Part shown: piece by piece, positions 1 to 6,334 of the stretch
Numbering within the stretch: the stretch's first letter is position 1
Layout of the letters: each line of letters begins with the position of its first letter
Assembly (NCBI GenBank): GCA_003158495.1
Contig: PMJT01000194.1
Location: forward strand, 519 to 25,419
DNA: 24,901 bases
DNA from: Chloroflexota bacterium
Lineage (GTDB): Bacteria > Chloroflexota > Limnocylindria > Limnocylindrales > CSP1-4
Reading direction: 5' to 3'
Program-made: the position numbers and the translations under genes
The notes under the pieces: model-generated
What the model saw: only the letters and a program-made list of their open reading frames with translations
Database searches by the model: none
Told to the model about the DNA's origin: nothing

Positions 1-266
1 ACGTAGTACTCGACCGCGTTGTCCGGGAAGAACTCGCGGAACTCCGAGTACAGCTGCGCGGCCAGGGTCTTGTTGTGGGCAAGCACCAGGGTGGGTTTCT
101 GATGCTTCTCTATCACGGACGCTATCGCGAAGGTCTTCCCCGTACCGGTCGCGCCCAGCAGCGTCTGATGGCGCAGGCCCTTGGCCAGACCTTCGCTCAG
201 CTTTTCGATCGCAACGGGTTGGTCGCCGGTCGGTTTGAAGTCGGCGACGAGCCGGAAGTCGGGCAC
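1..266 (-). CDS. uvrB: UvrABC excinuclease subunit B, N-terminal part (runs off the window)
   Basis: UvrB is the DNA-damage-verifying helicase-like subunit of nucleotide excision repair; it is loaded by UvrA and recruits UvrC. The 88 visible residues match the UvrB N-terminus: FKPTGDQPVAIEKLSEGL, then HQTLLGATGTGKT (Walker A), then KPTLVLAHNKTLAAQLYSEF and FFPDNAVEYYV. The start is set at GTG 266-264, giving MPDFRLVADFKP, the usual UvrB length and phrasing, with a GAGG element five bases upstream; the reading frame closes at a TGA further upstream without an ATG. The rest of the gene lies beyond position 1. An SOS-type operator and a TATATA -10-like element sit 45-60 bases upstream, so induction by DNA damage is likely. 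Identification is very secure; the start codon is inferred from spacing and homology. Confidence 0.95.
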   Translation of the reverse strand, partial: MPDFRLVADFKPTGDQPVAIEKLSEGLAKGLRHQTLLGATGTGKTFAIASVIEKHQKPTLVLAHNKTLAAQLYSEFREFFPDNAVEYY

Positions 267-309
267 TTCTACCTCGGCAGCAATTCGGTCGAGTATATCG
301 CCGCGTCGA

Positions 310-315
310 TATATA
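310..315 (-). promoter_or_regulatory. Probable -10 element of uvrB
   Basis: TATATA on the minus strand, an unusually AT-rich patch in this GC-rich DNA, immediately downstream of the SOS box. It would place transcription start near 302 and leave a leader of about 36 bases before the uvrB start. No good -35 hexamer is visible at the usual spacing. Confidence 0.5.
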
Positions 316-327
316 GAACAACAGTTC
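316..327 (-). promoter_or_regulatory. LexA/SOS box upstream of uvrB
   Basis: The sequence GAAC-AACA-GTTC is a perfect GAAC-N4-GTTC inverted repeat, the established LexA (DinR) operator core of Firmicutes and Actinobacteria. On the uvrB strand it reads CGAACTGTTGTTCT. It abuts the TATATA element on its downstream side and lies about 50 bases before the uvrB GTG, which is the position expected of a repressor site overlapping a promoter. uvrB is a classic SOS gene. The same site could also affect the divergent gene that starts at 437. Confidence 0.8.
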
Positions 328-436
328 GGTACACCGGGCGACAGGGTGAGACTAACTCAGAAATCCTGCCGTAATGCGTCAGGTTGCGGAGAGAAGGCAT
401 GGAAACAGCCGACCGTCCTGGTCAGAATGTCGCTGC

Positions 437-1201
437 ATGAGATTCCATCTGAAGTCCCGGCAACCCACTCGGCCGGCCCGACCGGTCCTCGACCCCGGCG
501 AGTCGGACTGGATCGCTCGCTCGCGGAAACCGTTCGGAGCGTACGCGGTCGGAACGCACGTACCGGTCGTCTTCGAGCAGTACGCCCGGATCCTCCATCC
601 GGCCTGGTCCGGCCCACACGCCCCGGTTCGGTGGGATGAAGTCGCGGGATCATCCGGCCGGACCATCCATGCGCTCGCCCAGTGGGAGTCGATCTCGAGG
701 CCGCCCGATGGGCGTCGTTCGCCGCATCTCTTCGTCCAGGCGCCGCGACGCGGGGGCCTGCCGCCCGATCAGCTGGCATCGCTTTGCCGCCTGCTGACGC
801 GTTTCACGGGCACGCCCGACCGATGCTTCATTGGAGTGTGGGAGGGCTACGGATGGCTGCCTCTCTCGGATCACGCCGCCGCCCGCGAACTTCGCCTCGA
901 CCAGCGAACGTTCCTGGTGATAGAGGGATCAATCGCAGGCGCTACGGCGGTCGGTTCGCGATATTGGAACGGCCCATTCCAGCCCGAACCCCCGACGCTC
1001 ATCTGGCCCGCCGACCGGGCCTGGTTTGTCGCGAGCGATCCCGACCTCGACTCGACGTACGTCGGCGGTTCAACGGCGATGATCGAGGCGCTGCTGGCGA
1101 CACCCGGCCTGGAGGCCTGGCCGATCGGGTCGACCGACCGCGTTACGCTCGACAGCGACACGATCAACGGGATTCCACCGGACGCCAGGCGACATCGATA
1201 G
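437..1201 (+). CDS. Conserved protein of unknown function, divergent from uvrB
   Basis: This 254-residue soluble protein has no signal peptide or membrane segment. I recognise the style of an uncharacterised family found in actinobacteria and relatives, with the hallmarks YARILHPAW, a TPDRCFIGVWEGYGWL stretch in the middle, and near the C-terminus WPADRAWFVASDPDLDSTYV followed by a leucine-rich helix and a short tail. Its molecular role is unknown to me. ATG 437 is chosen because the family-like sequence begins there; an in-frame ATG at 374 would add 21 residues that look non-coding. Neither start has a clear ribosome binding site. A 13-codon reading frame (399-440) with a GGAGAG element ends in an ATGA overlap with ATG 437. 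The gene shares its upstream region, with the SOS box, with uvrB. Coding is likely; function is unassigned. Confidence 0.8.
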   Translation: MRFHLKSRQPTRPARPVLDPGESDWIARSRKPFGAYAVGTHVPVVFEQYARILHPAWSGPHAPVRWDEVAGSSGRTIHALAQWESISRPPDGRRSPHLFVQAPRRGGLPPDQLASLCRLLTRFTGTPDRCFIGVWEGYGWLPLSDHAAARELRLDQRTFLVIEGSIAGATAVGSRYWNGPFQPEPPTLIWPADRAWFVASDPDLDSTYVGGSTAMIEALLATPGLEAWPIGSTDRVTLDSDTINGIPPDARRHR

Positions 1202-1257
1202 CGGCGGGGCCCGCGGACCCCGGCCGGAACAAAACCGGATGATCGCCCGAACGCCAC

Positions 1258-1386
1258 CTACCAGGTCCAGGCGATCACGGTCGACGACTTGCCGGTAGAG
1301 CTGCTTGCCTGGACCACGACCGCGTACAGGTACAGCATGGAGCTGCCGCTCTCGACGCAGCCGTCACCGTAGGACTCGCCGTCGCC
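1258..1386 (-). pseudogene. Orphan coding fragment, C-terminal remnant of an unidentified protein
   Basis: Between two in-frame TAG codons the minus strand encodes 42 residues including SYGDGCVESGSSMLYLYAVV and ending in STVIAWTW. Nearly every codon ends in G or C and the residue pattern (alternating hydrophobic strand, YLYAVVVQ) looks like a genuine protein tail instead of a shadow frame. There is no start codon before the internal ATG at residue 17, so it cannot be an intact gene of any size. It lies 10 bases beyond the xylanase stop codon, in another frame. It could be the surviving end of a decayed gene or a former C-terminal extension. I do not recognise the family. Confidence 0.4.
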
Positions 1387-1396
1387 CTACCAGCCA

Positions 1397-2638
1397 CTAC
1401 CCGGCCAGTAAGACCTCGACCGTGGCCGAGCCGGCCCGCTCCAGCGCGAACCCAACCGCCTTCTCCCCTGCCCTGACTTCGTAGTCGCCGAGGAAACCGC
1501 TGAAGCGGATCCGACCCTCGGCGTCCGTGGTCATCGCCGTGGGAGAAAGCCACCACTCGCCTTTGATGAGGCCGAGCATCGCCTCGTAGGAGGGTTTGGG
1601 CGAGTAGTCACGGCGGACCAGGCCAGCCGGTGCGCCGAGCCAGGCCCGATCCGTGAGATCCCAGTACGTCATCGCCTCGACCGAGGGCTGCGACAAGAGC
1701 GTCTTGTAGTGGCGCACGATCTCGTCGGCCTGGCGAGCTTCGCCTTCGGGAGTCGTCGGCCAGTCGGGGATCTGGTAGTCGTTCAGGTCCACGATTTCGG
1801 GCGGCATGATGTGGCCGGAAACGATCGTCGTTTCGGTGAAATGCAGGGGCAGGCCGTACCGAGCAAACCTGTCGATTACTTTGAGGGTCTTCTCCTCGCC
1901 CCAGTATCCCTGGTGCATGTGGCTTTGCAGGCCGATTGCGTCGATCTCGATGCCGGCCTCGAGCACGCCCTCGATCAGGCACTCGAAGGCGGTCGACATG
2001 TCGAAGTCGTTCAGCAGGAGAAAGCCCTTAGGGTTCGACTCCCGCGCCGTCTCGAATGCCATCCGAACCGTCGCGATCCGACCGTTGGCCCGGCAGATGC
2101 GGGTGATGCCGTTCTCGCCGTTCTCGAAGACGGGCATGATCACGGCTTCGTTGATCGCGTCCCATGTGTCGATGAGGCCGCGGAAGTCCGTCACCTCGCG
2201 GGTTATGCGGGCCCTTTGCGCCTCCAGAATCTCGTCGTTGGAGAGTGGCAGCAGCCAGTCCGGCTGGACCGTGTGCCAGCAGAGCGGGTGACCCTTGAGG
2301 GCGACACCGCGATCCGCGAACCAGCGGGCGGCGGACCGGACGCGGGCCGTGTCGGCACGGCCACGCGCCGGCTCGAAGCGGCCCCAGTAGAACGGCAGCG
2401 TGGCGAAGTTGAAGAGCGCAAGCCACTCGTCGGCGAGCTTCTCCATCTCGGCGCGTTCCTCGCCTTGGATCTCGTCGTTTGCGAGCGGAATGAACTCGAA
2501 ACCGGTAGAGCCGAAGAGGAACTTGTGCCCGGTCTGCGCGACCGTGACTTCGGCGTACGCGAGCGGCTGGCCGCCTGCGGTCACCGTGACTGTCGCCTCG
2601 GCGGTGCGGTGCTGGCGGATCAGGTCATCCACGCTCAT
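1397..2638 (-). CDS. GH10 family endo-1,4-beta-xylanase, no signal peptide
   Basis: This 413-residue glycoside hydrolase should cleave beta-1,4-xylan or xylo-oligosaccharides with retention of configuration. Residues 66-360 carry the GH10 TIM barrel: GHPLCWH (116-122), WDAINEAV with the acid/base Glu164, LLLNDFD (208-214), IGLQSHMH (235-242) and HFTET with the nucleophile Glu269, then MTYWDLTD (323-330). Beta-rich segments flank the barrel at both ends (about 14-45 and 366-413). The start ATG 2638-2636 is preceded by GAGG seven bases away; a TTG at 2656 would only add six residues. No signal peptide is visible, so it probably acts inside the cell on imported xylo-oligosaccharides. It lies 60 bases downstream of two C39-like protease genes on the same strand, possibly in one transcript. 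Family assignment is secure; exact substrate is inferred. Confidence 0.92.
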   Translation of the reverse strand: MSVDDLIRQHRTAEATVTVTAGGQPLAYAEVTVAQTGHKFLFGSTGFEFIPLANDEIQGEERAEMEKLADEWLALFNFATLPFYWGRFEPARGRADTARVRSAARWFADRGVALKGHPLCWHTVQPDWLLPLSNDEILEAQRARITREVTDFRGLIDTWDAINEAVIMPVFENGENGITRICRANGRIATVRMAFETARESNPKGFLLLNDFDMSTAFECLIEGVLEAGIEIDAIGLQSHMHQGYWGEEKTLKVIDRFARYGLPLHFTETTIVSGHIMPPEIVDLNDYQIPDWPTTPEGEARQADEIVRHYKTLLSQPSVEAMTYWDLTDRAWLGAPAGLVRRDYSPKPSYEAMLGLIKGEWWLSPTAMTTDAEGRIRFSGFLGDYEVRAGEKAVGFALERAGSATVEVLLAG

Positions 2639-2698
2639 TGCTTTACCTCGAACCAAGCTCGACGAGGCCCGTCTCGGAGGCGAGCATAGCGGCCCGAC

Positions 2699-4021
2699 CT
2701 ACCAAACGAAGCCCGAGCCGACCGTGTCCTGCATCGCCGCGACCATCTGCGACTGGGGGATGACGTGGAGTTGTCCGTCCTGGTTGCCGCCCCGCTTGTT
2801 GCAGGCCCGACCGCACGTGTCGATGTAGGTGTACGTCGGCGGCAACGCGGTGTTGTCGTAGCCGACGATCGCCACGGAGTGGCGAATGTGCGGCGTGGCG
2901 GCGCCAGCCTGCCAGTTCGGCAGCCCGTGCGTGTCCAGCTCTACGACCACCGGGACGCCGTCGCGGCCGACGTCGAGGGTGACAGCTACGTGCAGGTCAC
3001 GGGCAGCGGTCGGGTCGAAGCGCATGACCGAGGCGTACCAGTAATCGGCCCATCCGCTCGCATGCCCTGAGGCCTCCCAGTTGAGCGCAACCTGGATGTT
3101 CGTCCGCGGGGCGCCGATCGTGGGATAGAGCGGCTTGCCGTTGGCGTCGGCATACACCGCCTCCCCGACCGACTGCCAGTCGGGCGGCTGCATCGCCATC
3201 CCGATATACATGATGTAACCGCGGGCATGGGCGGTGTAGCCGTTGACGGTGTCGGTGCCGGACCAGTAGGTGCCGATCCGGGCGCCGCTGCTCGACCTGA
3301 CTACCGTCGGGCCGGGCGACGGCCATGCCGCACCTTCGGCCGCATAGGGGTCGACGAAGTAGCCCGCCGCGCCGGTAACGTCCGGGCGACCCGTCAGCTG
3401 CTGCCAGTAGTAGAGCGCGGTCGTGGTTGCGCCCGCCTCGCACAGGTTCCAGAGGTTCTGGTCGGTGAAGCGGTTGCCCTTCGCGTCGGCACCGTCGCCG
3501 AGAGGCTCGATGATCCAGCGGGAATATGTTGTGTCGAGGGTGAAGGCGGCCGGCGCCGTGCTGCCCGTGGCGGGGTTGCGGAGCGGGTCCGCGGCCGCGT
3601 CCAGGACCGCGATCTTGCCGTCGACGAGCGCGATCCTTCCGGCGGCCTTGAGCCGGAGCCAGTCGGCCGAATGGGCCGGCACGGGACGGCGTGGGGCCGG
3701 GGCGTCCACTTGATCGGTCGGCAGGGCCCCGTGAAGCGGCGCCGCCGACGGCGTTGCGAAGACGTCGATGGCCTGGAAGATCGGGCCGGCCGCGGTCGGG
3801 ACGAGCGTCGGCGTCGGAGGTCCGGTGACCATGCGAGCGGCGGTGCCGGTTGTACCGGCCGCGAATGAGCCACCGGCGACCACACTGGGCCGGGGCGAAG
3901 CTTTCTCGCCCTGACCTGGCGCAGGCGCCGGAGAGCACGCGGCAACGGCGGACACGATGACCAACCCAACCGATCCGAAGACCGACAGCCGGCCCCTGCC
4001 GACCCAAAGCGCACCTACCAC
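2699..4021 (-). CDS. C39-like cysteine peptidase, putative lipoprotein (paralogue 1)
   Basis: This 440-residue exported protein begins with a basic N-terminus, a hydrophobic stretch and a lipobox VAAC with Cys29, so it is probably a lipoprotein on the outer face of the membrane. A Pro/Thr/Ser/Ala-rich linker follows (30-115). The catalytic region (about 185-440) resembles C39-like papain-fold peptidases (Peptidase_C39_2 style): Cys194 in WNLCEAGATT, His381 in HIRHSVAIVGYDN and Asp401 in TYIDTCGR. The natural substrate is unknown. The GTG start at 4021 overlaps the last codons and stop of the upstream paralogue by 7 bases, so the two are probably translationally coupled; both end in VGSGFVW, showing recent tandem duplication. 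Fold assignment is by motif and order; proteolytic activity is inferred. Confidence 0.75.
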   Translation of the reverse strand: MVGALWVGRGRLSVFGSVGLVIVSAVAACSPAPAPGQGEKASPRPSVVAGGSFAAGTTGTAARMVTGPPTPTLVPTAAGPIFQAIDVFATPSAAPLHGALPTDQVDAPAPRRPVPAHSADWLRLKAAGRIALVDGKIAVLDAAADPLRNPATGSTAPAAFTLDTTYSRWIIEPLGDGADAKGNRFTDQNLWNLCEAGATTTALYYWQQLTGRPDVTGAAGYFVDPYAAEGAAWPSPGPTVVRSSSGARIGTYWSGTDTVNGYTAHARGYIMYIGMAMQPPDWQSVGEAVYADANGKPLYPTIGAPRTNIQVALNWEASGHASGWADYWYASVMRFDPTAARDLHVAVTLDVGRDGVPVVVELDTHGLPNWQAGAATPHIRHSVAIVGYDNTALPPTYTYIDTCGRACNKRGGNQDGQLHVIPQSQMVAAMQDTVGSGFVW

Positions 4022-5349
4022 ACGAAGCCCGACCCGACGTGGTTCTGGATCGCGAGGACCATCTGCGACTGGGCGATGACGTGGATCTGGCCGTTCTGGT
4101 TGCCGCCGCGGTTATTGCACTGGCGGCCGCACGTGTCTACGTACGTGAACGTGGGCGGATTCGCGGTGTTGTCGTACCCAACGATCGTAACCGCGTGGCG
4201 GATGTGGGGCGTGGCGGCGCCGGCCTGCCAGTTCGGCAAGTTGTACGTGTCGACCGCCCCTATCACCGGTACGCCGTCGCGGCCGACGTCAAGCATCACG
4301 GCGGCTGTCAGGTCGCGGGCGAGCGTCGGATCGGGCCGGAGCACCGACGCGTAGTAAGCCTCGGGCCACATCGCGACATCCTCGCGGGAAACCTCCCAGT
4401 TCAGGCCGGCCTGGATGTTCGTCCGGGGCGTGCCGAGCGTCGGATACACCGCGACACCGTTCTTGGCAAACGCGGCAAACCCTTGAGACGGCCATGTCGA
4501 CGGCTGCGCCTTCATCGCCATGTACATCAGGAAGCCGCGGCCGTGGGCGGTGAAACCGCTGACCGTGTCCGAGCCGGACCAGTACGTGCCCAGGGCAGTG
4601 CCGTTGGCGACGGCAATCGTCGGGCCCCGGGCCGGCCACGGGACTCCCTCCCCGGCGTATGGGTCGAGGAAGTATCCGGCGGTTCCGGTCACGTTCGGGT
4701 AGCCGGTCAACTGCTGCCAGTACCACAGGGCCACGGTCATCGCGCCGTCACCGCAGAGGTTCCAGTAGCTGAGGTCGCTGAAGCGATTCCCTTTCTCGTC
4801 TGTTCCGTATCCGAACGGCTCTACCACCCATCGCGTCCAGTTGACGTCGAGCATCCGCTTGGCGGGCAACGGCTTGCCCGTCGACTGGTAGACCATCGGG
4901 TCGGCGCCGTCGGGCAGAATGACGATCTGGCCGTCGAGGATGGCGACCCTGCCCGAAGCCTTGAGAGTGAGCCAATCGATCGACTGGTCCGGCATAGGGC
5001 GCCGAAGATCGATGTGGGCGGCCGGGTCGGTCGGGAGGGCGCCGCGCGCCGGAGGCGGGCTGGGGCTGAAGAAGAGATCGAGCGGCGGGAACGTGGCTGC
5101 GGTCGGCACGCTGGGGCTTGGGCTGAACAGAGTCCCGGGAACGACGATACCGCTTGCGGTTGGGACCGAGGTATCGTCCGGAGTCGACGCCACGGCAATC
5201 GGACTGCTGCCAGTCGAAGCCGCAGACGGTGACGCTGACGGAGTGGCGCTCGCGCCGGCCAGGAGCGAGTACCCGGCCAGGGCAACGATCGCGGCTACGG
5301 CCGCAGCCGCAGCGAGGATCCTTGGCGATGGTCGAAGAGTTGCCGGCAC
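4015..5349 (-). CDS. C39-like cysteine peptidase, membrane-anchored or secreted (paralogue 2)
   Basis: A 444-residue paralogue of the following gene, similar along the whole catalytic region. Residues 10-33 form a hydrophobic segment (signal peptide or anchor) after a short basic N-terminus; there is no lipobox cysteine, unlike its partner. A Ser/Pro/Thr/Ala-rich linker spans about 34-105. The presumed catalytic residues are Cys199 in WNLCGDGA (the CG pair is closer to typical C39-like proteins than in paralogue 1), His385 in HIRHAVTIVGYDN and Asp405 in TYVDTCGR. Strongly conserved extra blocks shared by both copies are GYFxDPYA, GTYWSGxDTV and GAATPHIRH. The start is GTG 5349. It is the first gene of the C39-C39-xylanase string. 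A 7-bp hairpin lies 26 bases upstream. Peptidase role is inferred from the triad. Confidence 0.75.
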   Translation of the reverse strand: MPATLRPSPRILAAAAAVAAIVALAGYSLLAGASATPSASPSAASTGSSPIAVASTPDDTSVPTASGIVVPGTLFSPSPSVPTAATFPPLDLFFSPSPPPARGALPTDPAAHIDLRRPMPDQSIDWLTLKASGRVAILDGQIVILPDGADPMVYQSTGKPLPAKRMLDVNWTRWVVEPFGYGTDEKGNRFSDLSYWNLCGDGAMTVALWYWQQLTGYPNVTGTAGYFLDPYAGEGVPWPARGPTIAVANGTALGTYWSGSDTVSGFTAHGRGFLMYMAMKAQPSTWPSQGFAAFAKNGVAVYPTLGTPRTNIQAGLNWEVSREDVAMWPEAYYASVLRPDPTLARDLTAAVMLDVGRDGVPVIGAVDTYNLPNWQAGAATPHIRHAVTIVGYDNTANPPTFTYVDTCGRQCNNRGGNQNGQIHVIAQSQMVLAIQNHVGSGFVW

Positions 5350-5674
5350 GCCCCGATTGTACGTACGGAGTCACCCTTGCCCCCTTTGGCAAGGAGCCAG
5401 GAGCGTCGTCCGGCACCCCAACCTTGCGAAGCCGACGCGTTTCTCCAGATTGCCCGTCACGTGGGGGCTATGTGACATCGCGGCCGCAGGACGGAGCCGG
5501 GCGCGTGTCGAACGGGCTGTTGATGCCCCTGCCGATCGGGTCTACCCGGTCAAACGCACCCAGAAGATGCCTCTGCACCCGGCGTGTCCCCATTTGTGAA
5601 TTGCGCCCACCAGGCGGGCGTCCAGCAGAAATCAGGGCGCGCGGCCCGCCGGTTGGTACGGCAGGCGCCGCCCC
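5350..5674. other. Non-coding gap between coaE and the C39 peptidase genes
   Basis: No convincing gene is visible in these 325 bases on either strand; the open frames here have no RBS and no recognisable protein. It must hold the 3' end signal of the mutM-ABC-F-coaE operon and the promoter of the C39 peptidase string. What can be seen is the self-complementary GTACGTAC near 5360 and a perfect 7-bp hairpin at 5375-5394. I cannot point to a clear -35/-10 pair or a hairpin followed by a T-run. Confidence 0.6.
5375..5394. repeat. Inverted repeat upstream of the C39 peptidase gene
   Basis: CCTTGCC, a six-base loop, then GGCAAGG: a perfect 7-bp inverted repeat. It starts 26 bases upstream of the GTG of the first C39 gene, so on the minus strand it lies in the leader or promoter. 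It could be an operator or a leader hairpin. There is no T-run, so a terminator is unlikely. Confidence 0.45.
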
Positions 5675-6334
5675 TCAGCGCTGACCTGCGAGCAACTCGT
5701 CCAGGGCGGCGTTGACGGCGAGAGAGACCTCCGCGAGGGAGCCATCGGTCCGTATCGTGCGGGTCGCGGCGGCGCGCCAGACCGGGAGCGACGCCACCTG
5801 GGCGGCGATCCGCTGGCGGGCGTCGACATCGGCCATGCCGCGGCCGATCAGCCGGCCGAGCTGGACCTCCGGGTCGCACAGAACGAGCCAAAGTCCGTCG
5901 CACCAGTTCGCGTGACCAGCCTCGACGAGCTTGATCGCTTCGAGAACGATCGCAGTGGGCCGTCCGGCGTCAGCGGCTCGAATCGCGTCGCGCTCCAGGT
6001 TCTCGACGGCGGGATGGACGACCGATTCGAGTTCGGCGAGCCGGTCCGGGTTCGAGAATACGAGGCGGCCCAGCGCTGCGCGATCGAGCGAGCCGTCTTG
6101 GCGCCGGTACGATTCGCCGAACCGGGCGACGATCGATCCCGTCACCGGCGTTCCGGGCGACATGAGATCGCGAGTCAGCTGGTCCGCGTCGACGACGGCC
6201 GCGCCGCGCTCCGCCAGGAATCCGGCCACGGTCGACTTGCCGCAGCCGATGGGACCGATCAGGCCGATCAACGGCGCGCGCGTGCTGAGTGGCCCGCGCC
6301 CCGGGAGATGGCCGCGCCCTCGCCCGGGATCCAT
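5675..6334 (-). CDS. coaE: Dephospho-CoA kinase
   Basis: CoaE phosphorylates the 3'-hydroxyl of the ribose of dephospho-CoA, the last step of coenzyme A synthesis, in the cytoplasm. The 219-residue product carries the P-loop GPIGCGKST (27-35), the substrate-binding VVDADQLTRD (47-56), a HP pair at 107-108 after the LVFSNPDRLAELE helix, and lid arginines in RLIGRGMADVDARQRI. ATG 6334 overlaps the stop of the ABC-F gene by one base (TGATG), which signals translational coupling; GTG 6337 is an alternative. About 22 residues precede the usual CoaE start, so a slightly later start is possible. It is the last gene of the mutM-ABC-F-coaE operon. mutM and coaE are also neighbours in Bacillus. Confidence 0.93.
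   Translation of the reverse strand: MDPGRGRGHLPGRGPLSTRAPLIGLIGPIGCGKSTVAGFLAERGAAVVDADQLTRDLMSPGTPVTGSIVARFGESYRRQDGSLDRAALGRLVFSNPDRLAELESVVHPAVENLERDAIRAADAGRPTAIVLEAIKLVEAGHANWCDGLWLVLCDPEVQLGRLIGRGMADVDARQRIAAQVASLPVWRAAATRTIRTDGSLAEVSLAVNAALDELLAGQR

Noticed and set aside
374..436. Upstream start for the unknown plus-strand protein
   Set aside because: The 21 extra residues are Arg/Ser/Cys-rich, without a ribosome binding site, and look non-coding; ATG 437 fits better.
1709..2689. 326-codon open frame on the plus strand
   Set aside because: It is antisense to the GH10 gene and shows no recognisable domain.
4039..5232. 397-codon open frame on the plus strand
   Set aside because: It is antisense to a C39-like gene with a clear signal sequence and catalytic motifs; the product is Arg/Gly/Val-rich shadow sequence.
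5550..5674. Possible small gene in the gap after coaE
   Set aside because: A short stretch reads like protein on the minus strand, but it belongs to a frame overlapping coaE with no start signal of its own and no recognisable family.
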